Shown here: in pieces, positions 1 to 7,915 of the stretch
Numbering within the stretch: the first letter of the stretch is position 1
Layout of the letters: each line of letters begins with the position of its first letter
NCBI GenBank assembly: GCA_013041925.1
Contig: JABDRB010000018.1
Span: 1 to 64,000, forward strand
Source of the DNA: Akkermansiaceae bacterium
GTDB taxonomy: Bacteria > Verrucomicrobiota > Verrucomicrobiia > Verrucomicrobiales > Akkermansiaceae
Direction: 5' to 3'
DNA: 64,000 nt
The notes under the pieces: generated by a model
Database searches by the model: none
What the model was told of the DNA's origin: nothing
Seen by the model: the letters and a program-made list of their open reading frames with translations, nothing else
Program-made: the position numbers and the translations under genes

Positions 1-2
1 TG

Positions 3-197
3 AGTTACTTTACCGCTGGGATCGCGCTCGGCAGTCGTGGGTTTGTTGATGCTTTGTTTCACCAGAACCGAGGGAAATTTGGTCCACAAAGGAAGCGTGG
101 CGCAAAACCGGTGGCTGATAGCCCGAAAGCCCGAATCGAAAATGGCCAGCAGGGCACGGAGGGCGGTGATGATTCCGGCCTGTATGTTTTGAAGTGA
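3..197 (+). CDS. C-terminal fragment of a REP-associated tyrosine transposase (RAYT-like)
   Basis: The window opens inside an ORF in frame 3 that ends at TGA 195-197; its start lies outside. The visible 64 residues contain a stretch of the form ALGSRGFVDALF followed by NRGKFGPQRKRGAKPV, which I recognise as the C-terminal end of Y1/REP-associated transposases common in Verrucomicrobiota and Planctomycetota. The catalytic HUH motif and Tyr would lie upstream and cannot be checked. RAYT proteins act on short palindromic REP repeats in the same genome. The last 25 residues are low-complexity and Gly/Asp-rich. Identification rests on this short tail only. Confidence 0.5.
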   Translation, partial: SYFTAGIALGSRGFVDALFHQNRGKFGPQRKRGAKPVADSPKARIENGQQGTEGGDDSGLYVLK

Positions 198-296
198 TGG
201 ATCAATGAATGAGGCGGGGTGAGGGCGAGCTAGCAGCCGTCGCCGTCAGGGGGGCTATGCGGCTCGATGGCTCGATACGCCTGCAGGGGAGGCATC

Positions 297-333
297 AAAA
301 AAAGCCCCGCGGTATAAACCGGCGGGGCTTTTT
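297..333. terminator. Bidirectional intrinsic terminator
   Basis: A GC-rich hairpin (GCCCCGC / GCGGGGC arms, about 10-nt loop) is flanked by an A-run on the left and a T-run on the right, so it can work in both directions. It lies 38 bp past the rpmA stop on the minus strand and about 100 bp past the transposase fragment on the plus strand. Confidence 0.85.
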
Positions 334-370
334 GATGTGAGAGCGATGTCTCGTTGAGCTTTGTGTGTGA

Positions 371-625
371 TTAGCTGGCTTGAGCGAGCTTCACATTGAC
401 GCGGCGGCCCTCTTTATCGAAGTAGACGTTGCCTTCGACTGCGGCGTGGATGGTGTAATCTTTACCCATGTAGACGTTATCGCCGGGGTGCCACTTGGTG
501 CCACGTTGACGGATGATGATGTTACCTGGGATAACAACCTCGCCACCGAATTTTTTAACACCGAGACGCTTGCCACGTGAATCGCGACCGTTCTTAACGG
601 AACCTTGTCCTTTCTTATGAGCCAT
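371..625 (-). CDS. rpmA: 50S ribosomal protein L27
   Basis: L27 is a large-subunit protein whose N-terminus reaches towards the peptidyl-transferase centre. The 84-residue product starts [16 protein letters not shown] and carries the family pattern [18 protein letters not shown] and the DYTIHA segment, so length and motifs are typical. The N-terminus begins directly with AHKKG, with no cleavable extension of the Firmicutes type. It lies 33 bp downstream of rplU on the same strand, the usual rplU-rpmA pair, and is followed by an intrinsic terminator. Confidence 0.97.
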   Translation of the reverse strand: MAHKKGQGSVKNGRDSRGKRLGVKKFGGEVVIPGNIIIRQRGTKWHPGDNVYMGKDYTIHAAVEGNVYFDKEGRRVNVKLAQAS

Positions 626-658
626 TGTAGTGAGTAGTTGAGATTAAATTGAGCTGAT

Positions 659-970
659 TTAGCTGATGCTGGTGATTTCCAGCTTGGTGAGACTGCGGCG
701 GTATCCCTTGGTCTTGTGGTAACCTTGGCGACGCTTGAACTTGAATGCCACGCCTTTTTTGCCGCGGAATTGGTCGACCACTTTAGCGGTGACGGTGGCA
801 CCATCTACGGTAGGGGTGCCCACGGTTGTGGCTGTGCCGTCGTTGACGAGCAGCACGGTATCGAATTTAGCTTCGGAACCAACTTCAGCGTCGATTTTTT
901 CGACGTCGAGTGTTTCACCTTCTTGAACGCGGTATTGTTTACCACCTGTTTTAAAAACTGCGTAGGCCAT
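659..970 (-). CDS. rplU: 50S ribosomal protein L21
   Basis: A 103-residue L21 that binds 23S rRNA and is made together with L27. The start MAYAVFKTGGKQYRV at 970 is chosen over an in-frame upstream start because it matches the family N-terminus and has a GGAG ribosome-binding site about 9 nt upstream, one of few clear ones in this window. The basic KRRQGYHKTKGYRR segment near residues 80-93 is the L21 signature. First gene of the rplU-rpmA operon. Confidence 0.96.
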   Translation of the reverse strand: MAYAVFKTGGKQYRVQEGETLDVEKIDAEVGSEAKFDTVLLVNDGTATTVGTPTVDGATVTAKVVDQFRGKKGVAFKFKRRQGYHKTKGYRRSLTKLEITSIS

Positions 971-1323
971 GGGATTGTTCTCCTTGGAGTGCTTAGATTT
1001 GGGCGCCGGAACACACTGTGTGTGCCGTGCGGGGGCGGAATTCACCACATTCCAGCACGACGGGCAAGTAAATTTTTTTAATAAAATTTTCTGAGCCATG
1101 CAAGGAATCAGGGAATGAGGTGGATTTCAGGGGTGGAAATCCTCAAAAGATGTCGATGACGCCTGATAATCCGATGCATTTTCATGTCTGTGTGCACGCT
1201 GACGCAACCTGATTTCCCTTCAAAAGGCGCGGGTATAATTCCGAGGGAGGATTGTAATTGCGGACCGTGATACATTCTGTGAGGATGTGAGCGCGTTGAC
1301 TGACGCACAACCCCTCACAACCA
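971..1323. promoter_or_regulatory. Divergent intergenic region between rplU and the NfeD gene
   Basis: This 353-bp stretch has no convincing gene. It must hold the leftward promoter of rplU-rpmA and the rightward promoter of the NfeD/SPFH pair. An A/T-rich block (about 1070-1092) lies where an UP-element for the leftward promoter could be. Within the rplU leader, 1011-1023 is a perfect small inverted repeat (ACACAC-T-GTGTGT) that could form a hairpin in the mRNA; a role in L21 control is only a guess. Confidence 0.4.
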
Positions 1324-1779
1324 ATGATGCCCATGGAACTTGATACAAAGATGCTCTGGTTTATCGCAGGCCTTGCGATGATCCTTCTGGAATTTGTCGC
1401 CCCTGGTGTGATTATTATCTTTTTTGGAATGGGTGCTTGGGTGGTGGCGATGGGGATGTGGATCGGTTGGATCGAGTCGGTTCCTGCACAATGTTATACC
1501 TTTGCGATTGCGTCCTTGGTGATGCTTTTTGCATTGCGTCGTTTCGTTACCTCCTGGTTTGTCGGAGGGTCGTTAAATGGTGGCGCAGCGATCGACGATG
1601 AATTTGTCGGTAAAACCGTCCGTGTCGTTCGTGCCATTGGTGGCGGGGGGGAGACGGGCAAGGTCGAGCTCAAAGGCGCTGAGTGGAATGCACGGTGCGA
1701 GGTAGCGTTAGCGGTCGGTTCCTCCGCCGTCGTGGTTCAACGTGATGGAATACAGCTTATTGTAAAACCTAGCAGCTAG
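1324..1779 (+). CDS. NfeD-like membrane protein
   Basis: A 151-residue protein with two to three hydrophobic segments in the first 75 residues and a soluble C-terminal domain (about residues 90-150) of beta-strand character with VGKTVRVVRAI and DGIQLIVK patterns, fitting the OB-fold of short NfeD proteins. NfeD proteins work with SPFH/stomatin proteins in membrane microdomains; the next gene encodes such a partner 52 bp downstream, which supports the call. Three in-frame ATGs lie at 1324, 1327 and 1333 with no Shine-Dalgarno to choose between them. Confidence 0.8.
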   Translation: MMPMELDTKMLWFIAGLAMILLEFVAPGVIIIFFGMGAWVVAMGMWIGWIESVPAQCYTFAIASLVMLFALRRFVTSWFVGGSLNGGAAIDDEFVGKTVRVVRAIGGGGETGKVELKGAEWNARCEVALAVGSSAVVVQRDGIQLIVKPSS

Positions 1780-1831
1780 GAGCCAGCAATTTTTTTCGAA
1801 TCCAATAACCAAAACAACAACCTATAAAATT

Positions 1832-2749
1832 ATGGAATACATAGTATCAGTCGGACTCGTCATCTTGGTCGTCGTCACCCTTGTTAAAACGGCACGGATT
1901 GTGCCCCAACGCCAAGCCTTCGTCATCGAGCGCTTGGGTAAGTATAGCCGCACGCTGACCGCGGGATTTCACGTGCTCCTTCCGTTTATTGATCGGGTCG
2001 CCTACAAACACTCGCTCAAGGAGGTCGCTGTGGATGTGCCGCCGCAGATGTGTATCACCAAGGATAACATCGCGATCGAGGTCGATGGCGTGCTTTACAT
2101 GCAGGTGCTCGACGCCAAGAAAGCGAGTTACGGCATTGAGAACTACCACTTTGCCTCTGCCCAGTTGGCGCAGACGACGTTGCGCTCTGAGATCGGTAAA
2201 CTCGAGCTGGATAAAACCTTTGAGGAGCGTGACTCGATCAATGCCAACATCATTGACGCGCTGGATAAGGCGAGTGACCCGTGGGGGTTAAAAATCACAC
2301 GTTATGAGATCGCCAACATCACACCGCCTCGATCCGTGCAGGATGCCTTGGAAAAGCAGATGCGGGCTGAGCGTGAACGTCGGTCCCAGATTGCGCTCTC
2401 TGAGGGTGAGCGTGAGGCGGCCATCAACGTGGCGGAGGGTCACAAACAGCAGGTGATCAAGGAGTCGGAGGCGCAGAAGCTTCGCCAGATCAACGAGGCC
2501 GAAGGTAAAGCGCAGGAAATCACCCTGCTGGCTACGGCGACCTCAGAAGGATTACGTAATATTGCGTTAGCGATCAATGAGCCCGGTGGATCGGATGCCG
2601 TGAACCTTCGCGTTGCCGAGCAGTATGTGAAGGAGTTTGGTAACTTGGCAAAGGAAACGAATACCATGATTTTACCCGGCAACTTGACTGATATTGGAGG
2701 CACCGTTGCCGCTCTCGGAAAGGTGCTGTCATCAGCGAAGCAGAGCTAA
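1832..2749 (+). CDS. qmcA: SPFH/Band-7 membrane protein (QmcA-like)
   Basis: A 305-residue stomatin/prohibitin-type protein. An N-terminal membrane anchor (residues 3-20) is followed by the SPFH domain (VPQRQAFVIERLGKYSR, then GFHVLLPFIDRVAYKHSLKE) to about residue 185 and a charged Ala/Glu-rich coiled coil (about 190-245) typical of QmcA/YbbK. Such proteins oligomerise in the inner membrane and organise lipid or protease microdomains. It pairs with the NfeD-like gene upstream. The methyltransferase start is 13 bp downstream, so the three may share a transcript. Confidence 0.88.
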   Translation: MEYIVSVGLVILVVVTLVKTARIVPQRQAFVIERLGKYSRTLTAGFHVLLPFIDRVAYKHSLKEVAVDVPPQMCITKDNIAIEVDGVLYMQVLDAKKASYGIENYHFASAQLAQTTLRSEIGKLELDKTFEERDSINANIIDALDKASDPWGLKITRYEIANITPPRSVQDALEKQMRAERERRSQIALSEGEREAAINVAEGHKQQVIKESEAQKLRQINEAEGKAQEITLLATATSEGLRNIALAINEPGGSDAVNLRVAEQYVKEFGNLAKETNTMILPGNLTDIGGTVAALGKVLSSAKQS

Positions 2750-2762
2750 GAGGGCACGCGTA

Positions 2763-3362
2763 ATGACGGATTGGAATGATCGCTACTTGAAGGACGATTG
2801 CCCGTGGGATAAAGGGGCGGCTGCTCCAGCCTTGGTGGAAATATTGCACCAGGGCACGATCCCGAGTCACGCTCAGGTTTTGGTGCCGGGCTGTGGGTTG
2901 GGTCATGATGTGCGCGCGATGGGATCCGCAGGGTATCGGGCGACGGGGATGGATATTGCGCCGCGAGCCGTGGAAACAGCACGGGCCATGGCCGATGACA
3001 TCGGTGGCGATATGCGTGTTGATTTTATTCAGGGGGATTTTTTTGACCCGTCATGGGCAGAAAAAAAACGTTACGACGTGATCTGGGAGCATACCTGCTA
3101 CTGCGCCATCCTTCCCGAGCAACGGGCGGCATATGTTGAGGCCGCCTACCGCCTGCTCAAGCCAAACGGTTTATTGCTGGGCGTATTTTTTGCCTTTGGT
3201 GAGGATGAGAGTGGGCCACCGTATAAAACCAGGGTCAATGCGCTGCATCGCCAATTTGGCACCCATTTCACCCTTGAGTGGGAGCGCGCACCTGCGCAGT
3301 TTTTTCCAAGCAGGAAAGGGGCAGAGTGGCTGATGTGCTTGCGACGTAAGGAGTCGGCCTAG
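2763..3362 (+). CDS. SAM-dependent methyltransferase, thiopurine-methyltransferase-like
   Basis: A 199-residue class I methyltransferase. Motif I is VLVPGCGLGHDV at about residues 39-50, the acidic motif GMDIAP follows, and a DVIWEHTCYCAILPEQR segment matches the TPMT-family pattern in which a Cys-Ala-Leu/Ile-Pro stretch follows the core. The first residues MTDWNDRYLKDDCPWDKG are also usual for this family (aromatic and DxPWD-type substrate pocket). Known relatives methylate thiols, halides or tellurite; the substrate here is not predictable. The start at 2763 is preferred to an upstream one overlapping qmcA. The stop codon lies within a tandem duplication. Confidence 0.8.
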   Translation: MTDWNDRYLKDDCPWDKGAAAPALVEILHQGTIPSHAQVLVPGCGLGHDVRAMGSAGYRATGMDIAPRAVETARAMADDIGGDMRVDFIQGDFFDPSWAEKKRYDVIWEHTCYCAILPEQRAAYVEAAYRLLKPNGLLLGVFFAFGEDESGPPYKTRVNALHRQFGTHFTLEWERAPAQFFPSRKGAEWLMCLRRKESA

Positions 3363-3417
3363 ATGTCGGGCCTAGATGTCGGGCATCTTTTCGCCACACG
3401 GCATCTTTTCGCCATTG
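3356..3417. repeat. Two consecutive short tandem duplications
   Basis: A 13-bp unit (GGCCTAGATGTCG) occurs twice at 3356-3368 and 3369-3381 and is followed at once by an about 18-bp unit beginning GGCATCTTTTCGCCA that also occurs twice (3382-3399, 3400-3417). The first duplication contains the stop codon of the methyltransferase gene. Probably slippage products. Confidence 0.85.
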
Positions 3418-3432
3418 CATCACGCTCGCCGA

Positions 3433-4245
3433 ATGTATATGGCATTTTCAAGCCCCGTGTTACAACGTCTGACATTATTACTACTGACTATGCTTCTCGC
3501 AAGTTGCCATAGCAGTTTGCGTTGTAATCTGGGTGCGCCACGATGGATCAAGCCGACTCACGGTGAGGTAAGCGCCTCCAAGCTCCCTGAAGAAAAACGG
3601 GCGAAGTTCGAGATGGTCCGAAGTTTTACCAAGGGGGAAAAAGGCTTTGAGCAAGTGCGCAGGGGGATCCAAGAAGGTGACGTGGTTGCCTTCCGGATGA
3701 CGGGCAGGGAAAAGCGGCATGGGATCCTTCACGGAGATGTGAGGACGGTGAGTTATATGCTGCTCAAGTATGCCCATCTGGCCATTGCGGTGAGGGATCC
3801 AGACGACCCGAGCCAGTTACGTTTGTTTACGAGCCAGGGGGCCAGAGGGCCCAACACCAGAGACGGACTGGATGAACTTAAACATCACACCATTGATATT
3901 TTCCGGCTGAACCAATGGCAGCAGTTGGATCTGGTGAGGCTGCGCGAATTTGTGGCCACCGTCAAAAGGAAGGCGAACAAGGTATTTGCCTATAACTTTG
4001 TCGGTATGGTGGGGATATGGAGCAATTGCCTTGAGCCGCATTCTCCGAGTGAGATTGGTGATGATTACCTTTGCTCGACGGCGGTTGCGGCGGCGCTGCA
4101 CTATGCGGGATTGGATCTCGATGCTGTCCGTTGTTGTGAGGCATTAAATATGATTAGCCCGTGGCGCGTCGTGACCAGCACGGGACGCATGATTTCGCCA
4201 GCAGAGAGGGCGGCTCAATCACGCCTAGTGGCATCGGCGCGCTGA
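3433..4245 (+). CDS. YiiX/NlpC-P60-like lipoprotein (permuted papain fold)
   Basis: About 270 residues. The N-terminus MYMAFSSPVLQRL has a hydrophobic stretch and lipobox LLASC, so it is likely an outer-membrane or periplasmic lipoprotein. The body shows the permuted NlpC/P60 (YiiX/YebB) arrangement: EGDVVAF, then KYAHLAIAV with the catalytic-type His, and DDYLCSTAVAAAL with the likely nucleophilic Cys near the C-terminus. Members are amidase- or acyltransferase-type enzymes of unknown substrate. ATGs at 3433 and 3439 are both possible; the start at 3376 lies within the tandem repeats and lacks a signal. A second YiiX-like protein without signal peptide is encoded at 27727. Confidence 0.7.
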   Translation: MYMAFSSPVLQRLTLLLLTMLLASCHSSLRCNLGAPRWIKPTHGEVSASKLPEEKRAKFEMVRSFTKGEKGFEQVRRGIQEGDVVAFRMTGREKRHGILHGDVRTVSYMLLKYAHLAIAVRDPDDPSQLRLFTSQGARGPNTRDGLDELKHHTIDIFRLNQWQQLDLVRLREFVATVKRKANKVFAYNFVGMVGIWSNCLEPHSPSEIGDDYLCSTAVAAALHYAGLDLDAVRCCEALNMISPWRVVTSTGRMISPAERAAQSRLVASAR

Positions 4246-4322
4246 GCCCAACGTGGGTAATCCGAGATTGCATGTTTGCATTAATTTCTCTATGTTCACC
4301 GATGGGACTTACTTAGAATCTT

Positions 4323-5930
4323 GTGTTTAAAAAACGAACAAATATGCTGATTGGGTTGGCGGGATTATTCTGTGTGCTGGTCAATAGTTGTCACACACTC
4401 CCGCCGCCAGTGGCACCTGTGCCGTCTCCGATTCGGCCCGCTCCTACGTCGGGGGCATTGGTTGAGGTGGCAGCGAAGGTGCGCGCGAGGATAGGCCCGA
4501 GCCGCTCTGGCTTATTGTCGGTTCCAGGTAACCGCGAGGCCTTGGATTATCGACTCGCCTTGATCGATAGTGCGAGGAGCACATTGGATATCCGGATTTT
4601 TTTCTGGATGAAAGACCTGACGGGTCGCGTGCTCCTTGAGCGTGTGCTTCAGGCGGCTGACCGCGGGGTGCGGGTGCGCCTGCTTCTTGATGATCTTGTG
4701 TTAGGCTTGACCTTTACCGATAAGGAGCTGGCGATGATCCATACACATCCATGTGTGGAGGTGAGGATTTACAATCCCTTTTTTGTCCGGGGCAGGCTCC
4801 CGGCGCATGTTTTGGAAATGATGATCAAACCGGCCGAGACGAATCAGAGGATGCACAATAAAAGTATCATTGCCGACCAATCTCTCGCCATCATTAGCGG
4901 TCGCAATGTGGGCGATCATTGTTTTGGTCTGGGCCGGCGTTATAACTTAATTGATCTTGGCGTGATGGTATCGGGTCCCGTGGTCGGTGAGATATGCGCG
5001 GGATTTGACCGCTACTGGGAAAGTGAGCCAAGCTATGATGTGGCGGCATTTTATCCACACAGGACGGATCTAGGGCTCGATCCATGGAGGGCGAAGTCGA
5101 AGGCCCAAATAATCCGTAAAAATCGCAAACTCGGAAATCGTATCCCGATTGGGAAACAGGACTGGAGTCATGTGCTTACGAAGCTAGCAAGTAGGATGCA
5201 CGCGGGTCATGCCCGATTTGTCGAAGACGCGCCAGAGGTGCCTAGTCCGTCGCGCCCCGTCATCGACGCGTCTCTTCGTCTAGCGGCGATGGCGAGGAAG
5301 GATCTGATCCTCGTCACTCCCTACATCGTGCCAGACCAAAGGATGATGGATCTGATTGCGAAAGTCAGGATGCGTGGCGTGCGCGTGCGATTGTTATTGC
5401 CGTCGATTGGGTCGAACAACCACCTTGTCGTCCATAACCAATACCAGAAATACCGGAAAATGCTTCTGCGTCGCGGGGTGGAAATCTATGAGTTTAAGCA
5501 TCGGCCGGGTCAATCGGCACTTCGATATCTTAATGAAGCCACTCGGCCAGCACGCAAGGTCGGGCTGCATTCCAAAGCGGTGGTGGTGGACACCCGATTC
5601 TGTTACATTGGCAGCTTGAACTTTGATGGCCGGGCGATGTTTGTTAATACGGAGGAAGGGTTGATCATCGATAGCCCATCGCTTGTGCGCGACCTCAGGC
5701 ATGACGTGGAAACGTTGATGCAACCAGAGAATACCTGGCGGCTTACGCTCAGTAGGCAGGGGGATTACCTTTGGACATCAGCGGGCAAGGTAAGAAAAAG
5801 AGAGCCGACCCTGAGCCTGTTTCAGTCCGTGCTGGAGTCGGTGCTCCGTCCGTTTTCTTTGTGCAGCGCCATCTTCCCTGATCAGCAGCTTTTTCTTGGT
5901 TTTGACCCAAGTCATAGGGACGCTATGTGA
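4323..5930 (+). CDS. Phospholipase D-like / cardiolipin synthase-like lipoprotein
   Basis: A 535-residue protein with two HKD motifs, HNKSIIAD near residue 178 and HSKAVVVD near residue 416, the signature of the PLD superfamily. These enzymes hydrolyse or transfer phosphatidyl groups through a covalent phospho-His intermediate. The N-terminus has a signal with lipobox LVNSC, so it is probably anchored in the envelope, unlike cytoplasmic-face ClsA. The start is GTG at 4323 or ATG at 4344; both keep the signal peptide. The preceding gene is another lipoprotein, 77 bp away. Confidence 0.85.
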   Translation: MFKKRTNMLIGLAGLFCVLVNSCHTLPPPVAPVPSPIRPAPTSGALVEVAAKVRARIGPSRSGLLSVPGNREALDYRLALIDSARSTLDIRIFFWMKDLTGRVLLERVLQAADRGVRVRLLLDDLVLGLTFTDKELAMIHTHPCVEVRIYNPFFVRGRLPAHVLEMMIKPAETNQRMHNKSIIADQSLAIISGRNVGDHCFGLGRRYNLIDLGVMVSGPVVGEICAGFDRYWESEPSYDVAAFYPHRTDLGLDPWRAKSKAQIIRKNRKLGNRIPIGKQDWSHVLTKLASRMHAGHARFVEDAPEVPSPSRPVIDASLRLAAMARKDLILVTPYIVPDQRMMDLIAKVRMRGVRVRLLLPSIGSNNHLVVHNQYQKYRKMLLRRGVEIYEFKHRPGQSALRYLNEATRPARKVGLHSKAVVVDTRFCYIGSLNFDGRAMFVNTEEGLIIDSPSLVRDLRHDVETLMQPENTWRLTLSRQGDYLWTSAGKVRKREPTLSLFQSVLESVLRPFSLCSAIFPDQQLFLGFDPSHRDAM

Positions 5931-6035
5931 ACCTGACGTTCTTCGTGAGTCACCTGATGGTTCGGGTCAGTGAGCTCACTGGGCGGTCGCGCACCAGGGG
6001 CGCCGTGGTGATACGATGCCTACCGGCGATCACGA

Positions 6036-7196
6036 TCATTCATGGGCATTTCTGGTCGCGGCAATTTTTTTAAACAGGAAGAACAGCCCGACGCCAGCAA
6101 GCAGCAGGAGAGGCACGCCAATCAGGGGCCGGTAGAAAATCCAAGCGACGGAAATGGTGATCAACGATAAGGGGGCGGCGAGTAAGAAGGCGACGATACC
6201 CGTTCCGACACCGACGATGTCCCCCGCGAGGGGAAGCACGTCAGCGACCACGGAGAGAGGTCTAAAGATGAGGTTAAAGCCGATGAACATGACGACAAAT
6301 CCGACAACCCGCAAAATCCACGTCAGCGTTTGATTGCTTTCTTGCGCGCTATCAAACATGGAGCCTGCTGTGTGGGTTCCGATTTTGAGCATGTTGATGG
6401 TGGTGCCCGAATCCCCTTTGAATCGGCTGAAGCTGTTACCTGCCTGCTGGGCAATGATGCTCACCTCGGTAGGCATCGCGGTGAGGAAAGAGACTTTCAG
6501 GTCACCGACGGCGGGTGATGCTGGGTTGGGGCCGATGTAATACTGGCCGTTGCTGAGCTGGACTTTCCTGCCATCGATGTCTGCCATGTCGCCCGGAGAT
6601 GATGGCACCGTGTGGGGGGAAAAATTGTTAATCTTGGCGACGAGTCCGGCGCTTAGTGTGTAGGCTCCGGCCGTGATAGGATCGGCGGTCCACGTTTGAG
6701 AACTTAGCGTGGTCGACGGGTTGCTATGATCGCTGGATTTTTTGAACTTACCCGAGTCAATCCGTCCCTCTGCCCAAACTTTTTCATACGTGTAGCGGGT
6801 GGTTTTCTCCTCCTTGCCGCCGAGTTTTTTCTTCGTTTCCGTGGATGTGTTTTCCTTCCATTGATACATCTGGACGTGGCGTTTGAGCTTGAGCGCATCC
6901 TTGGCCGTGATGCCAAACTGGCTGTCTGTGAGGGTCCCTTCGGCTTGGGTCGTCCCGATGAGGTGGATCAGTTTGCCATCATGGGAGCTGTCCACGGTGG
7001 CCGCATCGGCGGACACGCATTCCTTGGCGCCTTGGTTGAGGTCTTTACGGGTTTTGACGGCCCGGCCTTCGTTGATAAACAGCACAGGGAAGGCAATCAC
7101 AATGAGGATGATCCCTACAAGGATACCCTTGATCGAGGAGCCTATCCGGCTGAGCCAGCCGGTGGTCACGGTTTCGGTAAAACTATCTTCAGCCAT
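6036..7196 (-). CDS. TMEM43 (LUMA) family membrane protein
   Basis: A 386-residue integral membrane protein. There is one membrane segment near residues 23-42 (GILVGIILIVIAFPVLFINEG), a large extracytoplasmic domain with the family hallmark RHVQMYQWKE, and a C-terminal cluster of four membrane segments with FNLIFRPLSVVADVLPLAGD. This layout fits the TMEM43 family known from eukaryotic nuclear envelopes and scattered bacteria, whose bacterial function is not known. It is the last gene of a leftward group, 71 bp after a methyltransferase. Confidence 0.82.
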   Translation of the reverse strand: MAEDSFTETVTTGWLSRIGSSIKGILVGIILIVIAFPVLFINEGRAVKTRKDLNQGAKECVSADAATVDSSHDGKLIHLIGTTQAEGTLTDSQFGITAKDALKLKRHVQMYQWKENTSTETKKKLGGKEEKTTRYTYEKVWAEGRIDSGKFKKSSDHSNPSTTLSSQTWTADPITAGAYTLSAGLVAKINNFSPHTVPSSPGDMADIDGRKVQLSNGQYYIGPNPASPAVGDLKVSFLTAMPTEVSIIAQQAGNSFSRFKGDSGTTINMLKIGTHTAGSMFDSAQESNQTLTWILRVVGFVVMFIGFNLIFRPLSVVADVLPLAGDIVGVGTGIVAFLLAAPLSLITISVAWIFYRPLIGVPLLLLAGVGLFFLFKKIAATRNAHE

Positions 7197-7267
7197 AGAG
7201 TCACCTTAAAGGATTCCGGGGATGCTTAGCAAACTTAAAACCCACGATGCTGAGGGGCCGCAGCGCA

Positions 7268-7882
7268 TTAAGGTTTTTTGAAGATGGCAACGTGTCGGTC
7301 TACGGATTTATTTCGGGCGTCGGTGAGCACGCGGGATGCGTGGTTTCGCTGGGAACAGACAAGTTGGGCACCGAGCCCCTGGATGGCATCAAGCGCGAGC
7401 TGGTGTTCACGGTCAAAGTAGGAGGTGATGACCAAGAGGCCATCGTGATCGAGTCGGTGTAGTGCCTCATCGTAAATCTTGGACCACGTGGTATCGCCGT
7501 TCCAGAAATTCTGATGACGCATGAAGGCGACATCGAAGTGGTTGTCGAGTTCGCGGAGGTCGGAGAGTTTGGAGGCATCTTGCACGAGGAAATCGGCCTG
7601 GGTATTTCCTTGGAGGTGCTTCCATCGTTCCTGGGCTTCACCAATTTCTCGCGCCCTGATATCGACCCCGGTGAGGTGGATATTCTCCGCCCCCTGACCA
7701 AAAACATCCGCTAACACCGCGGTCTCATCGGCCCTGCCACAGGCGAGGTTCAGTAGGTTGCGGAACCTCTTGGTGGATCCATTAGGCAGAGGGACACCGG
7801 ATTGCTCGAGTGTCCCAGCAAGCAGCTCGCGCAGTTGCGTGAGGTCGCCATCAGTATGAACGTTGCTGAACTTCGGGGGCAT
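7268..7882 (-). CDS. Class I SAM-dependent methyltransferase
   Basis: 204 residues with motif I as LLNLACGRADETAVLAD (about residues 43-59), an acidic loop GVDIRAREI, and a D/FDVAFMRHQNFWNG segment in place of motif IV. The fold is a Rossmann-like methyltransferase; the substrate cannot be told. It sits 33 bp after the adenylate-kinase-like gene on the same strand and 71 bp before the TMEM43 gene, so the three are probably co-transcribed. Confidence 0.75.
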   Translation of the reverse strand: MPPKFSNVHTDGDLTQLRELLAGTLEQSGVPLPNGSTKRFRNLLNLACGRADETAVLADVFGQGAENIHLTGVDIRAREIGEAQERWKHLQGNTQADFLVQDASKLSDLRELDNHFDVAFMRHQNFWNGDTTWSKIYDEALHRLDHDGLLVITSYFDREHQLALDAIQGLGAQLVCSQRNHASRVLTDARNKSVDRHVAIFKKP

Positions 7883-7915
7883 CGATGGTTGAAAGTCTAC
7901 TTTTCAAGCCCTCCT

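Noticed and set aside
391-804. Ser-rich 137-aa minus-strand ORF across rplU/rpmA
   Set aside because: Frame shadow of two ribosomal protein genes.
659-1099. Longer rplU reading with 43 extra N-terminal residues
   Set aside because: The extension is unlike L21, and a GGAG site precedes the internal start at 970.
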